Part shown: positions 46,733-57,800 of the stretch, piece after piece
How positions within the stretch are numbered: position 1 is the stretch's first letter
Layout: each line of letters opens with the position of its first letter
Assembly: GCF_023101765.2 (NCBI RefSeq)
Contig: NC_064216.1
Span: 8,683,545 to 8,747,544 of the forward strand
DNA from: Spodoptera frugiperda
Taxonomy: Eukaryota; Arthropoda; Insecta; Lepidoptera; Noctuidae
Length of the DNA: 64,000 nt
Direction: 5' to 3'
Notes under the pieces: generated by a model
Told to the model about the DNA's origin: nothing
Database searches by the model: none
Seen by the model: only the letters and a program-made list of their open reading frames with translations
Made by a program: the position numbers and the translations under genes

Positions 46733-47000
46733 TCAGTTCATGTTATTGTTTTAATTCATTGGAAATTTGTTTTTACAAAATAGTAAAAAGCAATGAAAAA
46801 TATAACATAATACAACTTTTAGTACAAAGAAAACGCTCTAACGGAGTATAGATAATTCTATGTCGATCGTTACACGACTTCGGTTCATGTTATTGTTTTA
46901 ATTCATCGAAAAAAGTTAACAAATAGTAAAAAGGTATGAAAAAAATTATATCAATATAATTAAACTTTTAGTACAAAGAAAATGCCCGAACGGAGTATAA
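46733..47000 (+). repeat. Two diverged tandem units of about 120 bp
   Basis: TTCATGTTATTGTTTTAATT ... CTTTTAGTACAAAGAAAA ... AACGGAGTATA occurs at about 46737-46853 and again at about 46885-47000. Both lie in the insert between the microsatellite and the conserved Helitron-like 3' half. Associated GATAGATGGCGTTG motifs lie outside. Confidence 0.65.
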
Positions 47001-47755
47001 ATAAATAATCCAAGTTGTCTTTATCCTCGATAGATGGCGTTGGGATCGAAATAGATTGCGCTATGGTTTTGTTACAATTATTTGGTTGGGTATCGGCCGA
47101 GCGCTTCGGTACTATTGTAGAAAATGTGTATTATCAGTCGTATGATTATTTGTCTGTAGTGGTCCTGCTGTTTCGTATATTCTAAATTGGTTTCGTTGTA
47201 TTTGTCAATTAATAAGTTTATTTGTTGGGTTTTCCTGGTTTTCTGGTTTAACTTTTTAACGTAGGTTTAGTTTGATATCGAGTATTAGTAGTTACTGTAG
47301 TTAGTTTTTTTAATAAATTTGTAAGTCTAATTTATAAATTAAATAGAAGATTAGATTTAAGTCGTTTCTTTTAAATTATTTAGTTTAAGCTTGGTTATTA
47401 TAGCATAAAGGATAGGTTGTAATATAGTTTCTTTTTTAATTGTTATAAATTCGTAATTCGTAGCTTTCTTTAGTTTTAAGTTAGTTTAAGTCCGTTTTTA
47501 AACTATTTTTTCAATGCCCTAAGTGAGTATACATCTATTAAAATCAAACGCAGAGCTCATTATGTTGAATTTTGAAGAGTTCCCTGGAATATCTTCCACA
47601 TCTCATTTTTGAAGATATCCCGCGAGATCGGGAACTCATCATCATCATCATCATCATCAGCCTATAGCTATGGGAATGTATATACTATGTGGTTAAAACC
47701 AAAAATTTGCCGGAAGTCACTATTCCACGCGAACGAAGTCGCGGGCAAAAGCTAG

Positions 47756-48261
47756 TCTTGAATAACAATGAAGTGCTGCTGTTAACATATAAATGTTTGA
47801 AGCTGTGATATGGTCGTAAAGTTATAAAGATGGGGCAGACTAATAAACCTACTGCAATACAAAAAAACTAATCATCTTTATCTATCGTCTCTCTGTTGCT
47901 TTTTTTTGACTGGGCAACACATAGAACTCATAGTTAGGGTTTTGCTCAAATGTGACATGACTTACATTCTATTAAGAATAAGCATGACCAGCAAAAGTTC
48001 CTATCATTTGACACATTTCTCATTTCTCTCTAATCAGCGACTGAAAATGCAACAACCTGTATAATTAACAGAATGTCACTGTCAACCAACATAACTGGCA
48101 TTTGACATTCAAAATGAAAGAGCAAAGTTGATTCAGTGAAAATAAGCAGCTGTCAGGCACCGTGGCTGGTATTGTTCGAAACACAGATATACCTATCAGA
48201 ACTCCAAACTCGATTATTGTAACAGAATTCCTCACAAACTCGTCTTGTACCTCGTTACGAA
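47756..48261. other. Non-coding stretch
   Basis: Nothing recognised between the Helitron-like element and the foldback. Confidence 0.4.
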
Positions 48262-49771
48262 TAGTCCATTGAAATGTTACATGAGCTTTACATTTTTTAG
48301 AGGACGCAATTTTATTTTTTGATCATGTAGGGGGGTCAATAGAAGCTTAACTTGAAGTTTGTGGGGTCGCCACCCTTGTCCCTCGGCCGCCATCTTGGAA
48401 AAAGGGATGGAAACACTTTTTTGCTATATCTCGGAAACTATGCAACGTAATAAAATTTTTAAAATCATAATTTGTAGAAAATTATTTCGCCTACAAATAT
48501 GTTTAATAACTTTTTGCCCTAAATTAACAATTAAAGAAGTTATAAGTAAAAAAGTGAAATTTTGTTAATAAAATTTTCTCTTTTGCTCTATAACTTTTTT
48601 TTACATTTTATAAATAAATGGCTTCAGACCAATCTTGTAGAATATTTTTCGACAAAAATTTTTCCCTACAACTGTTTTCAATTTCATTCATTAGAAACTC
48701 AGTTACAGCGCTCCGAAGTTAACCGGGTTCGTCAAATTAGTCCAGTCAAATAAGCTTAAATTAGGTAAGAATCTCGGAATGCGAGATGACCAGCTGTAAT
48801 TTTGTAAATACTTGTATATTGACACCTTAAAACTTGTCTCAAAACCATGGTATATATGGTAGGGTGTAAGCAACTCTTAAAATTCAAGGTCGAAGGTCCC
48901 AAAAATCGTTCTTTTGCGGTTTTTGGAAATATCTCATTTCCTATGGGTTTTTGGTATTTGTATTTGTGCGTTCTCCGCCTTCTAACTCGACAACGGTTCA
49001 CCATGTAAAAAAAATTAGACAAAAGTTGTAGAAAATTTTGTATTCTACAATATTGATAATGAATACAAATACCAAAAACCCATAGGAAATGAGTTATTTC
49101 CAAAAAACCGCAACAGAACGATTTTTGGGACCTTTGACCTTGAATTTTAAGAGTTGCTTACACCCTACCATATATACCGTGGTTTTGAGACAAGTTTTAG
49201 GGTGTCAATATACAAGTATTTACAAAATTACAGCTGGTCATCTCGCATTCAGAGATTCTTACCTAATTTAAGCTTATTTGACTGGACTAATTTGGCGAAC
49301 CCGGTTAACTTCGGAGCGCTGTAACTGAGTTTCTAATGAATGAAATTGAAAACAGTTGTAGGGAAAAATTTTTGTCGAAAAATATTCTACAAGATTGGTC
49401 TGAAGCCATTTATTTATAAAATGTAAAAAAAGTTATAGAGCAAAAGAGAAAATTTTATTAACAAAATTTCACGTTTTTACTTATAACTTCTTTAATTGTT
49501 AATTTAGGGCAAAAAGTTATTGAACATATTTGTAGGCAAAATAATTTTCTACAAATTATGATTTTAAAAATTTTATTACGATGCATAGTTTCCGAGATAT
49601 AGCAAAAAAAGTGTTTCCATCCCTTTTTCCAAGATGGCGGCCGAGGGACAAGGGTGGCGACCCCACAAACTTCAAGTTAAGCTTCTATTGACCTACATGA
49701 TCAAAAAATAAAATTGCGTCCTCTAAAAAATGCATAATTCGGCCCTCAAATTGTAACATTTCAATGGACTA
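48262..49771. mobile_element. 1.5-kb foldback element with ~700-bp terminal inverted repeats
   Basis: The left arm 48262-48964 and the right arm 49062-49771 are near-perfect reverse complements, beginning TAGTCCATTGAAATGTTACA and separated by a 97-base unique loop. Most differences are near the outer tip (a few substitutions and a short insertion around 49725-49750). A 3-bp direct repeat GAA flanks the element (48259-48261 and 49772-49774). Each arm carries GCCGCCATCTTGG, a YY1-type motif, about 130 bp from its end. The frames at 48359-48568, 48562-48753, 48756-49103 and 49089-49271 are mirrored arm sequence, not genes. It is probably a non-autonomous DNA transposon of unidentified superfamily. 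Confidence 0.85.
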
Positions 49772-49774
49772 GAA

Positions 49775-50756
49775 CGCTTTTGTCACAAAAGAATTCGCAA
49801 ACGTCAATTTGATACACGAAACTGCACATGTTGTAAAGAAATTTAATATTTTCGAAGAATATTGTTGAGGAAAATTTCCGTTTCGCTGACTTGCCGTCAA
49901 AACTGGGATGAACAAAGGAAGGCGTTGTCGCAGACAATGACAACGGCGTAAGGATTGAAGTTAGGATTGTAGACGGCGTAATCAATGTTGATACTTTTGT
50001 CAAAGACATTTAGGATACCTCAAAGGAAAGAAAGCCTTTATAGGATCATTTCACTATGTATCTATCAGTTGGGACCCTTTCTTCAGTAACGTGAGATAGA
50101 AGTACTAAGTTGATATTAATGTGGATAACTCAGGCCGCTACTTCAAAAGAAACATCTAGAATTTCCATCTATTCATTCTTTCGTCAAGACACAAGCTTGT
50201 CAACCAGCCCACGCCATTCTTGTCTCCTAATGTACCTGTTTGTAACTCCGGCATTATCCTCCTTCAAACAATAAGATGTTTACGAGGTATATACAATGTA
50301 AGAGTATCAGGTTACCCTTTCAATATCTTGTGTACCAATAATGGGGATAATGTTTCGAGATAATGGACCAGTCGGGTGTTACATCTACTATTGGTCGGGT
50401 ATTGGTTTTGGGGTATTCTGTTTGAATAACTGCTTTAGGAGATTTTGTTCTTGGTGACAAGAATGAGATGTCAAGATTTGTCATCAAACAAATCAAAAAA
50501 AGATTACAAGAAGAAATTATGTAATATGTACCTATTTGATTTAGTAGCAAACTAAACGTCATCTCATGACTAGTGACTAGTGCTAGTGAGCCTAAACAAT
50601 TTCACTATATAGAATAGTGTAGATCAAAGATTTCTGGTTCTTTGGAGTCATAACAATGAGAACTTTTAAAACTGATCTACTATTAAGATGAATGTGGTGT
50701 CCTAAAAACACATGTCTGTGTTTTGAAAAATTATTTAAGGTGTAATATTGTTTATT
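49775..50756. other. Non-coding stretch
   Basis: Frames at 49761-50009 and 50320-50562 show no recognised domain. Confidence 0.4.
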
Positions 50757-50845
50757 AACGGACTCTGACTTGAAAAGCAGGAGTACCTGACATCTGACTC
50801 TCCCTCTCGTCTCGTTAAAGGTGGGAGATCCCCCCTCAAAAAGTT
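50757..50845 (+). mobile_element. Family A remnant
   Basis: GACTCTGACTTGAAAAGCAG, GACTCTCCCTCTCGTCTCGT and GGGAGATCCCCCCTCAAAAA. The internal GGTGGTTTTTAGTCAG block is deleted. A 150-codon minus frame at 50592-51044 reads through it. Confidence 0.6.
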
Positions 50846-51940
50846 TTAACAAAAATACAAAAATGTTTTTTGTTTTGTAAGCAAAAACAATTTCTCCTTC
50901 TCTCTGATTAAAACCAATAACAAGTTTATTGCCATTTTTCTTAAAAGTATAAATGTTTTCTGAGTATTTGTTTACTACGTAATTTTTGTTTTTACCGTAC
51001 TTACAGAATACTGATATACGATCAATTCCGAAACTAGTATCCATGATTTTTACGGACTAACTGCCACACTCAAAGACAATCTAATGATTACCTAAATTAT
51101 TCCTTACTAACGATTTTGTTCTGAAAACAATTGCTAAGGACAGAGTTTACTAGTTAAAAAATGACTCTGAGTAATCTGTAATATTTTGCGACGTACCTAA
51201 ATGAGAACAACAATATCTACATCGTCATCTTCTTTAACCCGTTTTAGTTCATTCTCCTCTCTGAATAGTGACATAACTTCACATATTTGGGTCTACTTAG
51301 TTTAATTTATGCTGAAAAGTAGGCGTACAACGAACTTTCTATTTTACCAGACCTAGTTTACAAAATCGAAAAGTAGCTGGTAGGTACTTGATATTATAAA
51401 AGCCTAAAGGTCAAAGACCCCTAGCGAGAGCAGGACACCTTTTGTCCCACCCGTCCCTTGGGACACGTTTTGTTGCGCTAACTCTAAATAATTTCCCAAT
51501 TTCTATGCTTAAATGAAACAAACAATAAGAATCTCAAATTATTACACCGTTATCACAAAACAGAGCGAAATTTAAATAGGTACAAAACAAAAACTTCGTT
51601 CGTACCCATTTTTACCTAAACGCGTTTGAAATAACAAAAGAAAGTAGAATTTCTGAAAGGAAAGTAGAATATTAAAAGTTGGCGAGGCGAAGACGGCGCT
51701 TGTAGACTGCCAGGCATTTGCCGCATGAGGGCGCCACTGGGAACCCTCACTACTTTGGGAAAACTCGTCGTATTCCTTTGTGATATCTGTTCTACGTTCT
51801 ACCTATGACAGTTAGATAAATTAAAGTATAGAGAAAGAGTTTAAAGTAATCATAATACTAATTATTATCTAGTTTCAGATTAAAACCGTTAACACGTTAA
51901 GTGAGTTCAAAAAACAGCATACTACATACATTATTGTGGG
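50846..51940. other. Non-coding stretch
   Basis: A GC-richer patch at 51680-51755 includes GAGGGCGCCACTGGGAACCC. No gene is supported. Confidence 0.4.
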
Positions 51941-51944
51941 AAGA

Positions 51945-52137
51945 TTTTTTCCCCACACTAGGATTTTCTCCTGTGTCGTGGGTGCGTTTACAAACATACA
52001 AGTTCACATGCACATGACACCTAGACTCGAAACAACAATTTGTGGATCACACAAAGTCTTGTTCCGTGAGGGAATCGAACGAGATAAGTGCACGTTACGC
52101 GGCAGCCGGTTACCCAGCCATTGCGCTAACCAACAAC
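51945..52137 (-). mobile_element. tRNA-derived SINE (family F), nearly complete
   Basis: On the minus strand it opens GTTGGTTAGCGCAATGGCTG (A-box TAGCGCAATGG). It continues through CTCGTTCGATTCCCTCACGG (B-box GTTCGATTCCC) and a TGTGTGATCCACAAATTGTT body, then GTGCATGTGAACTTGTATGT. Pol III boxes plus the tRNA-unrelated body define a SINE. The 33405 copy is its relative. Confidence 0.75.
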
Positions 52138-52754
52138 AACCAACAGTCATTAGTAAATTCTTACGATAAATGACCCACCTGGGGATCAAACTTCTCCAAA
52201 ACTCTCGGAATAATTACAGAAAAACACATTTATTTTTTATTAACGTCTATTTTGCAAGGCTAACCATGTTTCTTTCTAAACGTCTATTTTGACCGGGCTA
52301 CTATGACTGCATTTCATTCGCAAAATCTACACATCATGTATTATGACGTCACAGCACAGTAAATATACTGAGATATATAGATTCTGGAGTACACAAACAA
52401 GTATGTAGTAAGTACAGGGTGTTCTAATGTCATTTGGCTCCTATTCAGCTTCGCAGTCAAAGCCTTTGGAACAGCTTTTAAACTGATTAGCTTTTTGAAG
52501 AATTCTCGTTTTTTTTCTTTTTTTGCTCGAAACCGCTACCCTTTCATCAGTTTAGCTTCGTAGCCGTAGTAGTATTATTACGAGTCTGTTGTGAGATGTT
52601 TCCATGTTATTTTCTTTTGGTTTTCCGTATTTTTTCTTCTTTTTTTTGTATTTCAAGTCTGTGGCTCCTTGTGTGCTCTTTTAGCATATTTAAAAAGGTA
52701 GTTTGAGGTAAATGACCTACTTGGAGTTTGGGAATTAACTTGGAAATTATAAGC
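52138..52754. other. Non-coding stretch with CRE and an ACAGGGTGTT motif
   Basis: A perfect TGACGTCA is at 52344-52351, and GTACAGGGTGTTCTAATG at about 52412 resembles the end of short insect elements. No gene is supported. Confidence 0.4.
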
Positions 52755-52920
52755 CCAAGTTTCCACACGATGTTTTCCTTCACCGATTACATTTAGTAGT
52801 TAGAAAGTACACATGACTCGGAAAAGTCACGTTGGTACTTGCCGTTGGTAGGTTTTAAGCCCGCGCCCTCGTGCATGAGGAGGTTTAAGAAGTGGGCGTC
52901 TTAAACCTCCTGGCCACCAC
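52755..52920. mobile_element. RTE-type interspersed repeat fragment
   Basis: TTTCCACACGATGTTTTCCT, TCACCGATTAC and CTCGGAAAAGTCACGTTGGT, then TTAAGCCCGCGCCCTCGTGC, match a very common moth repeat thought to be linked to RTE-like LINEs. It includes a GTTTAAGA / TCTTAAAC inverted pair near 52887 and 52900. Confidence 0.5.
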
Positions 52921-53411
52921 AAATTAGGAAGTCAAATGTTCCTAAGGTAGGTACTTACCTTTACAATTTCCCAAAGGTAAATCTTATTTGAATTAATTCA
53001 AGTAAACACTCATAAAGGTACAAATATTTAGATATCAACTTTATCACCAATTTCCGAATATCTAAAGTAACTTCACAAGATTTCCTCTGGGAATTAAAAT
53101 GTTTTGCAAACTCGAGACCAACTAAGTCAAATACATGCTATCTGACATGAATACGAAATGAGGTAATTTATTATGATCTGTCGATATACGTATGGCAACA
53201 CTGAAGATTTGGCTACGGAAATGTTGCTATAATAAAATATTATTTATAGGGATTTGTTTTGGTTATTCATATTGATGCTTTTTATTTGTGCTGTTAAGTA
53301 ATGAAGTAAGATGATTCAGTTTTGTTTATACTAAAAGGATACTATAACCTCATAAATGGCAACTGAAATACAATGTTATGTGATAAAAAAAAAATTAATT
53401 AAAAGAAATTT
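52921..53411. other. Non-coding AT-rich stretch
   Basis: Nothing recognised. Confidence 0.4.
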
Positions 53412-53597
53412 AAAAACCCGACTGCATAAAAAAACACTTTAAATAAAAACTGAAAAGTAAAAAACAAGCTTAGTCTAAAAGTGTAGATAGCAATGCTATT
53501 ACCACAAAATCTTATGCGAAACATAATTGAGTGCCATCATTCAATATGGGTCCTGACTGTTGCACTTTAAAGTGCTTTTTTATGCAGTCGGGTTTTT
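53412..53597. mobile_element. MITE with 32-bp inverted repeats (AAAACCCGACTGCATAAAAA)
   Basis: The left repeat 53412-53443 and the right repeat 53566-53597 are complementary, with about one mismatch. The 186-bp unit is non-coding. The right repeat overlaps a 14-bp palindrome, GCACTTTAAAGTGC. 'CCCGACTGC' termini recur in lepidopteran repeats. Confidence 0.75.
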
Positions 53598-54149
53598 TTA
53601 ATTTTTTTAATTTATTTATTTTTATTTAACACTTTTTAGTTAGTTATAATACGGCTATGTGTTTCTCAAGATTTCACCCGAGCCACGAAACGACACTTCA
53701 GAAACCGCTAGTCAATCGCGTCGCGTAGTACCTATACGAGTATTTAGTTTGGATAATAAAGAACCTAATTGCACATAGTATTTTTTTCTATATGTCAGTG
53801 ATATACCATTTTGGAATCCTCATGATGAGCTCTTTAATTTGATACCCATATTGTAGCAAATAAAAAATATTATTTTTAGGGATTCTATCTAGGGCGCCTC
53901 ACGGCCGCCATGTTGGTACTTTTGTTTTACGTCACATATCTAAGAACACTTGGGTAATTAAGACGAATCCAACGATGCCCTGATTGTCGAAATCCATCAA
54001 GCCGTTTCGAAGAAAATGAGGTAATAAAGAATATTAGGCTCATACATACAAGATACGCGCGAAAAACATAACCCTTCCTTGGCAGTCGGGTAAAAAAATA
54101 CTTAGGTGGAGAGAGAGTAAGAAGCATTAGCAAAAATTTACTAACATCT
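53598..54149. other. Non-coding stretch
   Basis: Nothing recognised except CGGCCGCCATGTTGG (about 53901), another YY1/Pho-type motif. Confidence 0.4.
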
Positions 54150-54372
54150 AATTTTAAGTGTTGGAGAGCCAAACCGACGCGAAACAAAGCTTGCGTTGTT
54201 TTTCGTTGCGTAAATGAAGTTATGTACCAGAAGCCCAATTACCGTTCCCAATCCCCAATTCCCCAACAACCCTTAAATTGCTAACCACCAAATAGACAGC
54301 AACGGGTAGCGGCGATTGCTTACCATCAGGTGATCCGTATGCTTGTTTACCGGCTTATACCATAAAAAAACA
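54150..54372 (+). mobile_element. Interspersed repeat, family C
   Basis: GCGAAACAAAGCTTGCGTTG, TTCCCAATCCCCAATTCCCC, TAGCGGCGATTGCTTACCAT and GCTTATACCATAAAAAAA. The GGCCGGCAACGCAC block is damaged by a deletion. Confidence 0.7.
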
Positions 54373-54765
54373 TAACTACTTGTCAATATTATATACAATA
54401 CATAGGTACCTTTATAGCCTATTTATAACACCAAAACAAAACTGAGTTTAAAATAACAATAGCATAGCACTATCAATATACATATGATTGTGTTTAACAG
54501 CAATTACAATGCAATTAAATGTAACCACAAAATGTAGTTAATACAATAACCGATTAAGGTGAAATCGAATAGTTCATTACCCCTTAATTGTAATAATCGT
54601 TATTCAACTAGAAAAATAACCCAAAAACCTACTAACATTTGCGTGAAACGGTTTATTTACATGGTAATAAGTGTTTGGTGGTGTACCTAAATATATAATT
54701 TCAATATTTTTGTAAGTACTTGTTTCGTAAGCTAGCTTTATACGATGTGTAATATAAAAATGCGT

Positions 54766-54841
54766 TGCTGATCCGGAGCTGCGGACTACCTAGCGGGTTT
54801 ACCGGGGCTATCGGGTAATATAGCAGGAGAAGGAACGGGGT
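54766..54841 (+). mobile_element. Family A remnant
   Basis: GATCCGGAGCTGCGGACTAC, TAGCGGGTTTACCGGGGCTA and GGAGAAGGAACGGGG. The 3' half and tail are missing. Confidence 0.65.
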
Positions 54842-54929
54842 TGCTAAGCGTAAATCTCGAGAACAGCTGAACCGATTTCGTTAATTCTTGGTTGAGTTTG
54901 TTATAGTTAGGAAATAGATTTTAAGTAAG

Positions 54930-54983
54930 TAATATGTCCAGCAGTGGACTGCTATAGGCTGATGATGATGATGATGATGATGA
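54930..54983 (-). repeat. Microsatellite-associated repeat, antisense
   Basis: ATATGTCCAGCAGTGGACTG, CTATAGGCT and (GATGAT)n. It is the reverse of the 280-335 core and tract. Confidence 0.7.
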
Positions 54984-55694
54984 AAAAAAAATACTGACGA
55001 AATTCCAAGGCGAAACAAAGTTTGTGAGGTCTACTAGTTCCGAATATAAGTAATCTAAGTGTAATGCTAGGCTATTCATGCTTTCTATCGTGTACCTATA
55101 ATATTTGATTAAAGACCTATTTTCTATCACAACAGTAATAGTGGTATATACCAAATTGCTGCAAAAAATACAACTATGTACACTTCTCGTTTCTCCTTTT
55201 ATCTTTTACTCCTTTTCATCTCTCTATTACTGTAGGTACTATTTCATATTATTATATCCTTGAATTCATTATATCATCATTATATAGTTAAGAACAAACA
55301 CAAACTTTCTCAAAGTCACATTACTATCAAAAGTTTAGCTTATTCTGTTTTGATCGTGACAACAGCTACTACTCACTTCGCAAAGGTCAAAGTTCTGAAA
55401 GTTAGAATCAAAGAATTACCTCATCAGTGTCTAGGCTTTCGTGGAAATACTACCGAGTACTAAGAAGCAATCAGTCGGTAATAAGATGTTATTAGAACGG
55501 CTGATTTGCGGGGAATTAATGTAGTCACTCAGCATAGAATTCTGGATTCGATCACTTGATATCAAAAATATTATTAGATTTTTTATGTCAGCTTTTATTC
55601 AATCAAATTACTATACATTTTCTTTGTCCTGCCCTTTTTCCAACAGGATCAATAGCGGATCTTAACTCAATTCTACCGAGAGCTCAGTACCTTT
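54984..55694. other. Non-coding stretch
   Basis: The 67-codon frame at 55260-55463 has no recognised domain. Confidence 0.4.
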
Positions 55695-55836
55695 AGTATG
55701 AGTTTGCTTTACGTTTAAAGTAATCGAAACGAGAGCCCGTTCGGCGCTCTAATTGGCTGGCTCGAATAAACCAACCAATCAGAGAGCCGAACGCGCTCTC
55801 GTTTCGATTAATTTAAACGTAAAGCAAATTCATACT
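55695..55836. mobile_element. Foldback MITE, family D, best-preserved copy
   Basis: The whole 142-bp element is a near-palindrome. AGTATGAGTTTGCTTTACGT ... ATTGGCTGG pairs with CCAACCAAT ... ACGTAAAGCAAATTCATACT. Four copies of the family occur in the window. It is non-coding. Confidence 0.8.
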
Positions 55837-56368
55837 CACACTCGTACTCATACAGTATGGAACGACAATTTTTTCTCTTACTCTTCACAGGGAAGAAAAG
55901 ACTCTAATGAACTCTACCTTAGATAAATATTCTTATAACTTATTTATTAAACTATCAAAAATACATAAAAAAAAACATCTAAAATCCTTATAAAAACTTC
56001 GGAATTAAAGCTATTTACACACAGTATTACAGTGGAAACAGTATGGAACAGTCGGCGGTGATGTTCAGAATATAAGCATGTTACACGCCTGTTATCCCAG
56101 GGCTCAATCAGCCGAGAGCTATCTCGACATCGAGACGGCTCGTTTGTCGCTCACACTGTCACCTTCCAGCTGTTTAGCTGGTAGAAGCAACAGATTTAGC
56201 ATCTGTGTTTAGCTTGGATTTTGTTCTAATTTAAAGTTGTCTTTCGACGCTTCTACTAACGACTTTGCCTTATTTTCTTAGAACCCTATTCTGAACGGCA
56301 TGTACCAATGTGATTTTTTTCCGAGTTATACGTATTTTCTAAGATTATTTAGACACCACTAACAAACG
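55837..56368. other. Non-coding stretch with a short GC-richer patch
   Basis: 56080-56170 contains ACACGCCTGTTATCCCAGGG and CGAGACGGCTCGTTTGTCGC; it may be a decayed SINE E tail. No gene is supported. Confidence 0.35.
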
Positions 56369-56535
56369 ATGAAGGAAAACCTCGTGAGGAAACCTGGGCT
56401 TTTAATTTCGAAAATATTATAAGTTTGAGAGAAAGTTAAGAGGAAGCGTAGTGATTAATGCTCAAACCTTCTCTGTGTGAGAAGAGGCCTTTGGTTAGCA
56501 GTGGCCACTTATAGGCTGATAATGTGATGTGAAAG
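56369..56535 (+). mobile_element. RTE-type interspersed repeat fragment
   Basis: GATGAAGGAAAACCTCGTGA, GGAAACCTGGGC, TCTCTGTGTGAGAAGAGGCC and AGCAGTGGCCACTTATAGGC in the usual order of a common moth RTE-like repeat. Confidence 0.6.
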
Positions 56536-57709
56536 TAGTAAAACATACTTTTTACTTCAGACTGCGCGGGTAAAACGGTACTCTAAATCTCCCACGTAAA
56601 GATCATTCCAAACCTCTATTTACTTCAGTATACCGAACTAAAACCGATCACATCTTGCATTATCCATTTTAGTGATTTATAGTAAATGTCGTTAACTATA
56701 TAAATGCTTTCCCGGAATACGAATTATGTGCTCGTTTGTATTCAAGGCCGTGGTGGAGGAATGTCAAATGTATGCCTGAGATTTTACTGTTGCTTGATCG
56801 ATGAGTATTGATGTTAGTGTGATGCAAGAACAGCTAAATATTGTCAGATTGTGAAGTTTATGAAGTATGAGAAGTAGTCATGAGGTATTCATACGTAATA
56901 TTACCCATAGTAACACATTTGATAACAGAGATACAGGGAATTAGGTAATCCTCTGACATAGAACGGTTACTTAAACTATTCCTTAGCAACGATTTTGTTT
57001 CGAAAACAATCGCTAAGCGACTGTAGTTAAGCCAACCATTAAAATGAGTTCTGAGTGTCCGCTTGTCTGTTAGTATTGTGCCAATTTCTATCCATAGCCG
57101 AAAATAAATCAATACATTTAAAACATTTTCATATAACAAAACAATAATGCTCTTTAACTTAAAACAAAAAGCCATACAGAACTTGACTAAATATAACCTA
57201 TCTACACTACAACAGCAACCAAATCAAACATTTCTTAACCAAACACCCGATCAAAATCCACATTTAATCTGTCTAACAAAAACACCAATATCCATTGAGC
57301 ACAAAGGCTGTCGATCAAAGTGATTCGTGCCTGCGATGTTGTCGACTATCCCTTAGCTACGATACGGTGCACTGGTACCGACTTATACCGATACTATGAA
57401 TCTTAAGAGCGCTCGATACTTACAATTGTGTCGTGACGTAACTGATCAATGTTTCGTACGTAGTGTACCTTGTTGAGGGTGCCGCCATTTTTATTTTTGC
57501 GATTGCGTCGGAATGAAATGTTTTGGTGTATTTTATTGTCTGCGTCGTTATAGTGATTCGTCGTTCTCAAGAATTTAATCCCCGTATTAAATTGAAAATA
57601 AATTGTGCCAATACAATTGTAATGTTCTTGGAAATGGGCCCCATGAAGATCTATGGAATAGATGGCAAACGAGCAGACGAGTCACCTGATGATAAGTTTG
57701 TTGTCTCTA
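56536..57709. other. Non-coding stretch with a possible regulatory patch
   Basis: 57425-57515 includes GTGACGTAACTGATC, GTTTCGTACGTAGTGTACC and GTGCCGCCATTTT and is less AT-rich. No donor or coding frame supports a first exon. Confidence 0.35.
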
Positions 57710-57800
57710 TGGTCAGTTTGCCATATACCAGGTATAGTTTCAGACCCCGACTACGAAAATTTCCCAAAAAAAAAATCCCAGTCCAATCCCAGTGGTACTT
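57710..57800 (-). mobile_element. SINE family E fragment
   Basis: TTTGCCATATACCAGGTATA, CAGACCCCGACTACGAAA and an A-run correspond to 30900-30975. The 102-codon frame at 57523-57831 reads through it. Confidence 0.55.

Larger units (their letters stand above)
45471..47755 (+). mobile_element. Helitron-like element, copy 2 (long, with nested repeats)
   Basis: It starts TCTATACATATAATAAAATC and ends AAGTCGCGGGCAAAAGCTAG|T, the full 3' signature. It is collinear with 2785-3873, with five rather than three perfect GTCTGTTT units. It differs in three ways: its first 54 bases are duplicated in tandem (45471-45524, then from 45525); about 1.1 kb is present between the AAAGGACATAG and TTTGGTTGGGTATCGGCCGA blocks that are only 60 bp apart in copy 1; and a CAT microsatellite lies near its 3' end. 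It has no protein frame. Confidence 0.72.

Noticed and set aside
48359..49271. Mirrored frames in the foldback arms with similar peptides on both strands
   Set aside because: The similarity comes from the inverted repeat itself; there is no start context, domain or codon bias.
50592..51044. 150-codon minus-strand frame
   Set aside because: It reads antisense through a family A remnant and flanking AT-rich DNA.
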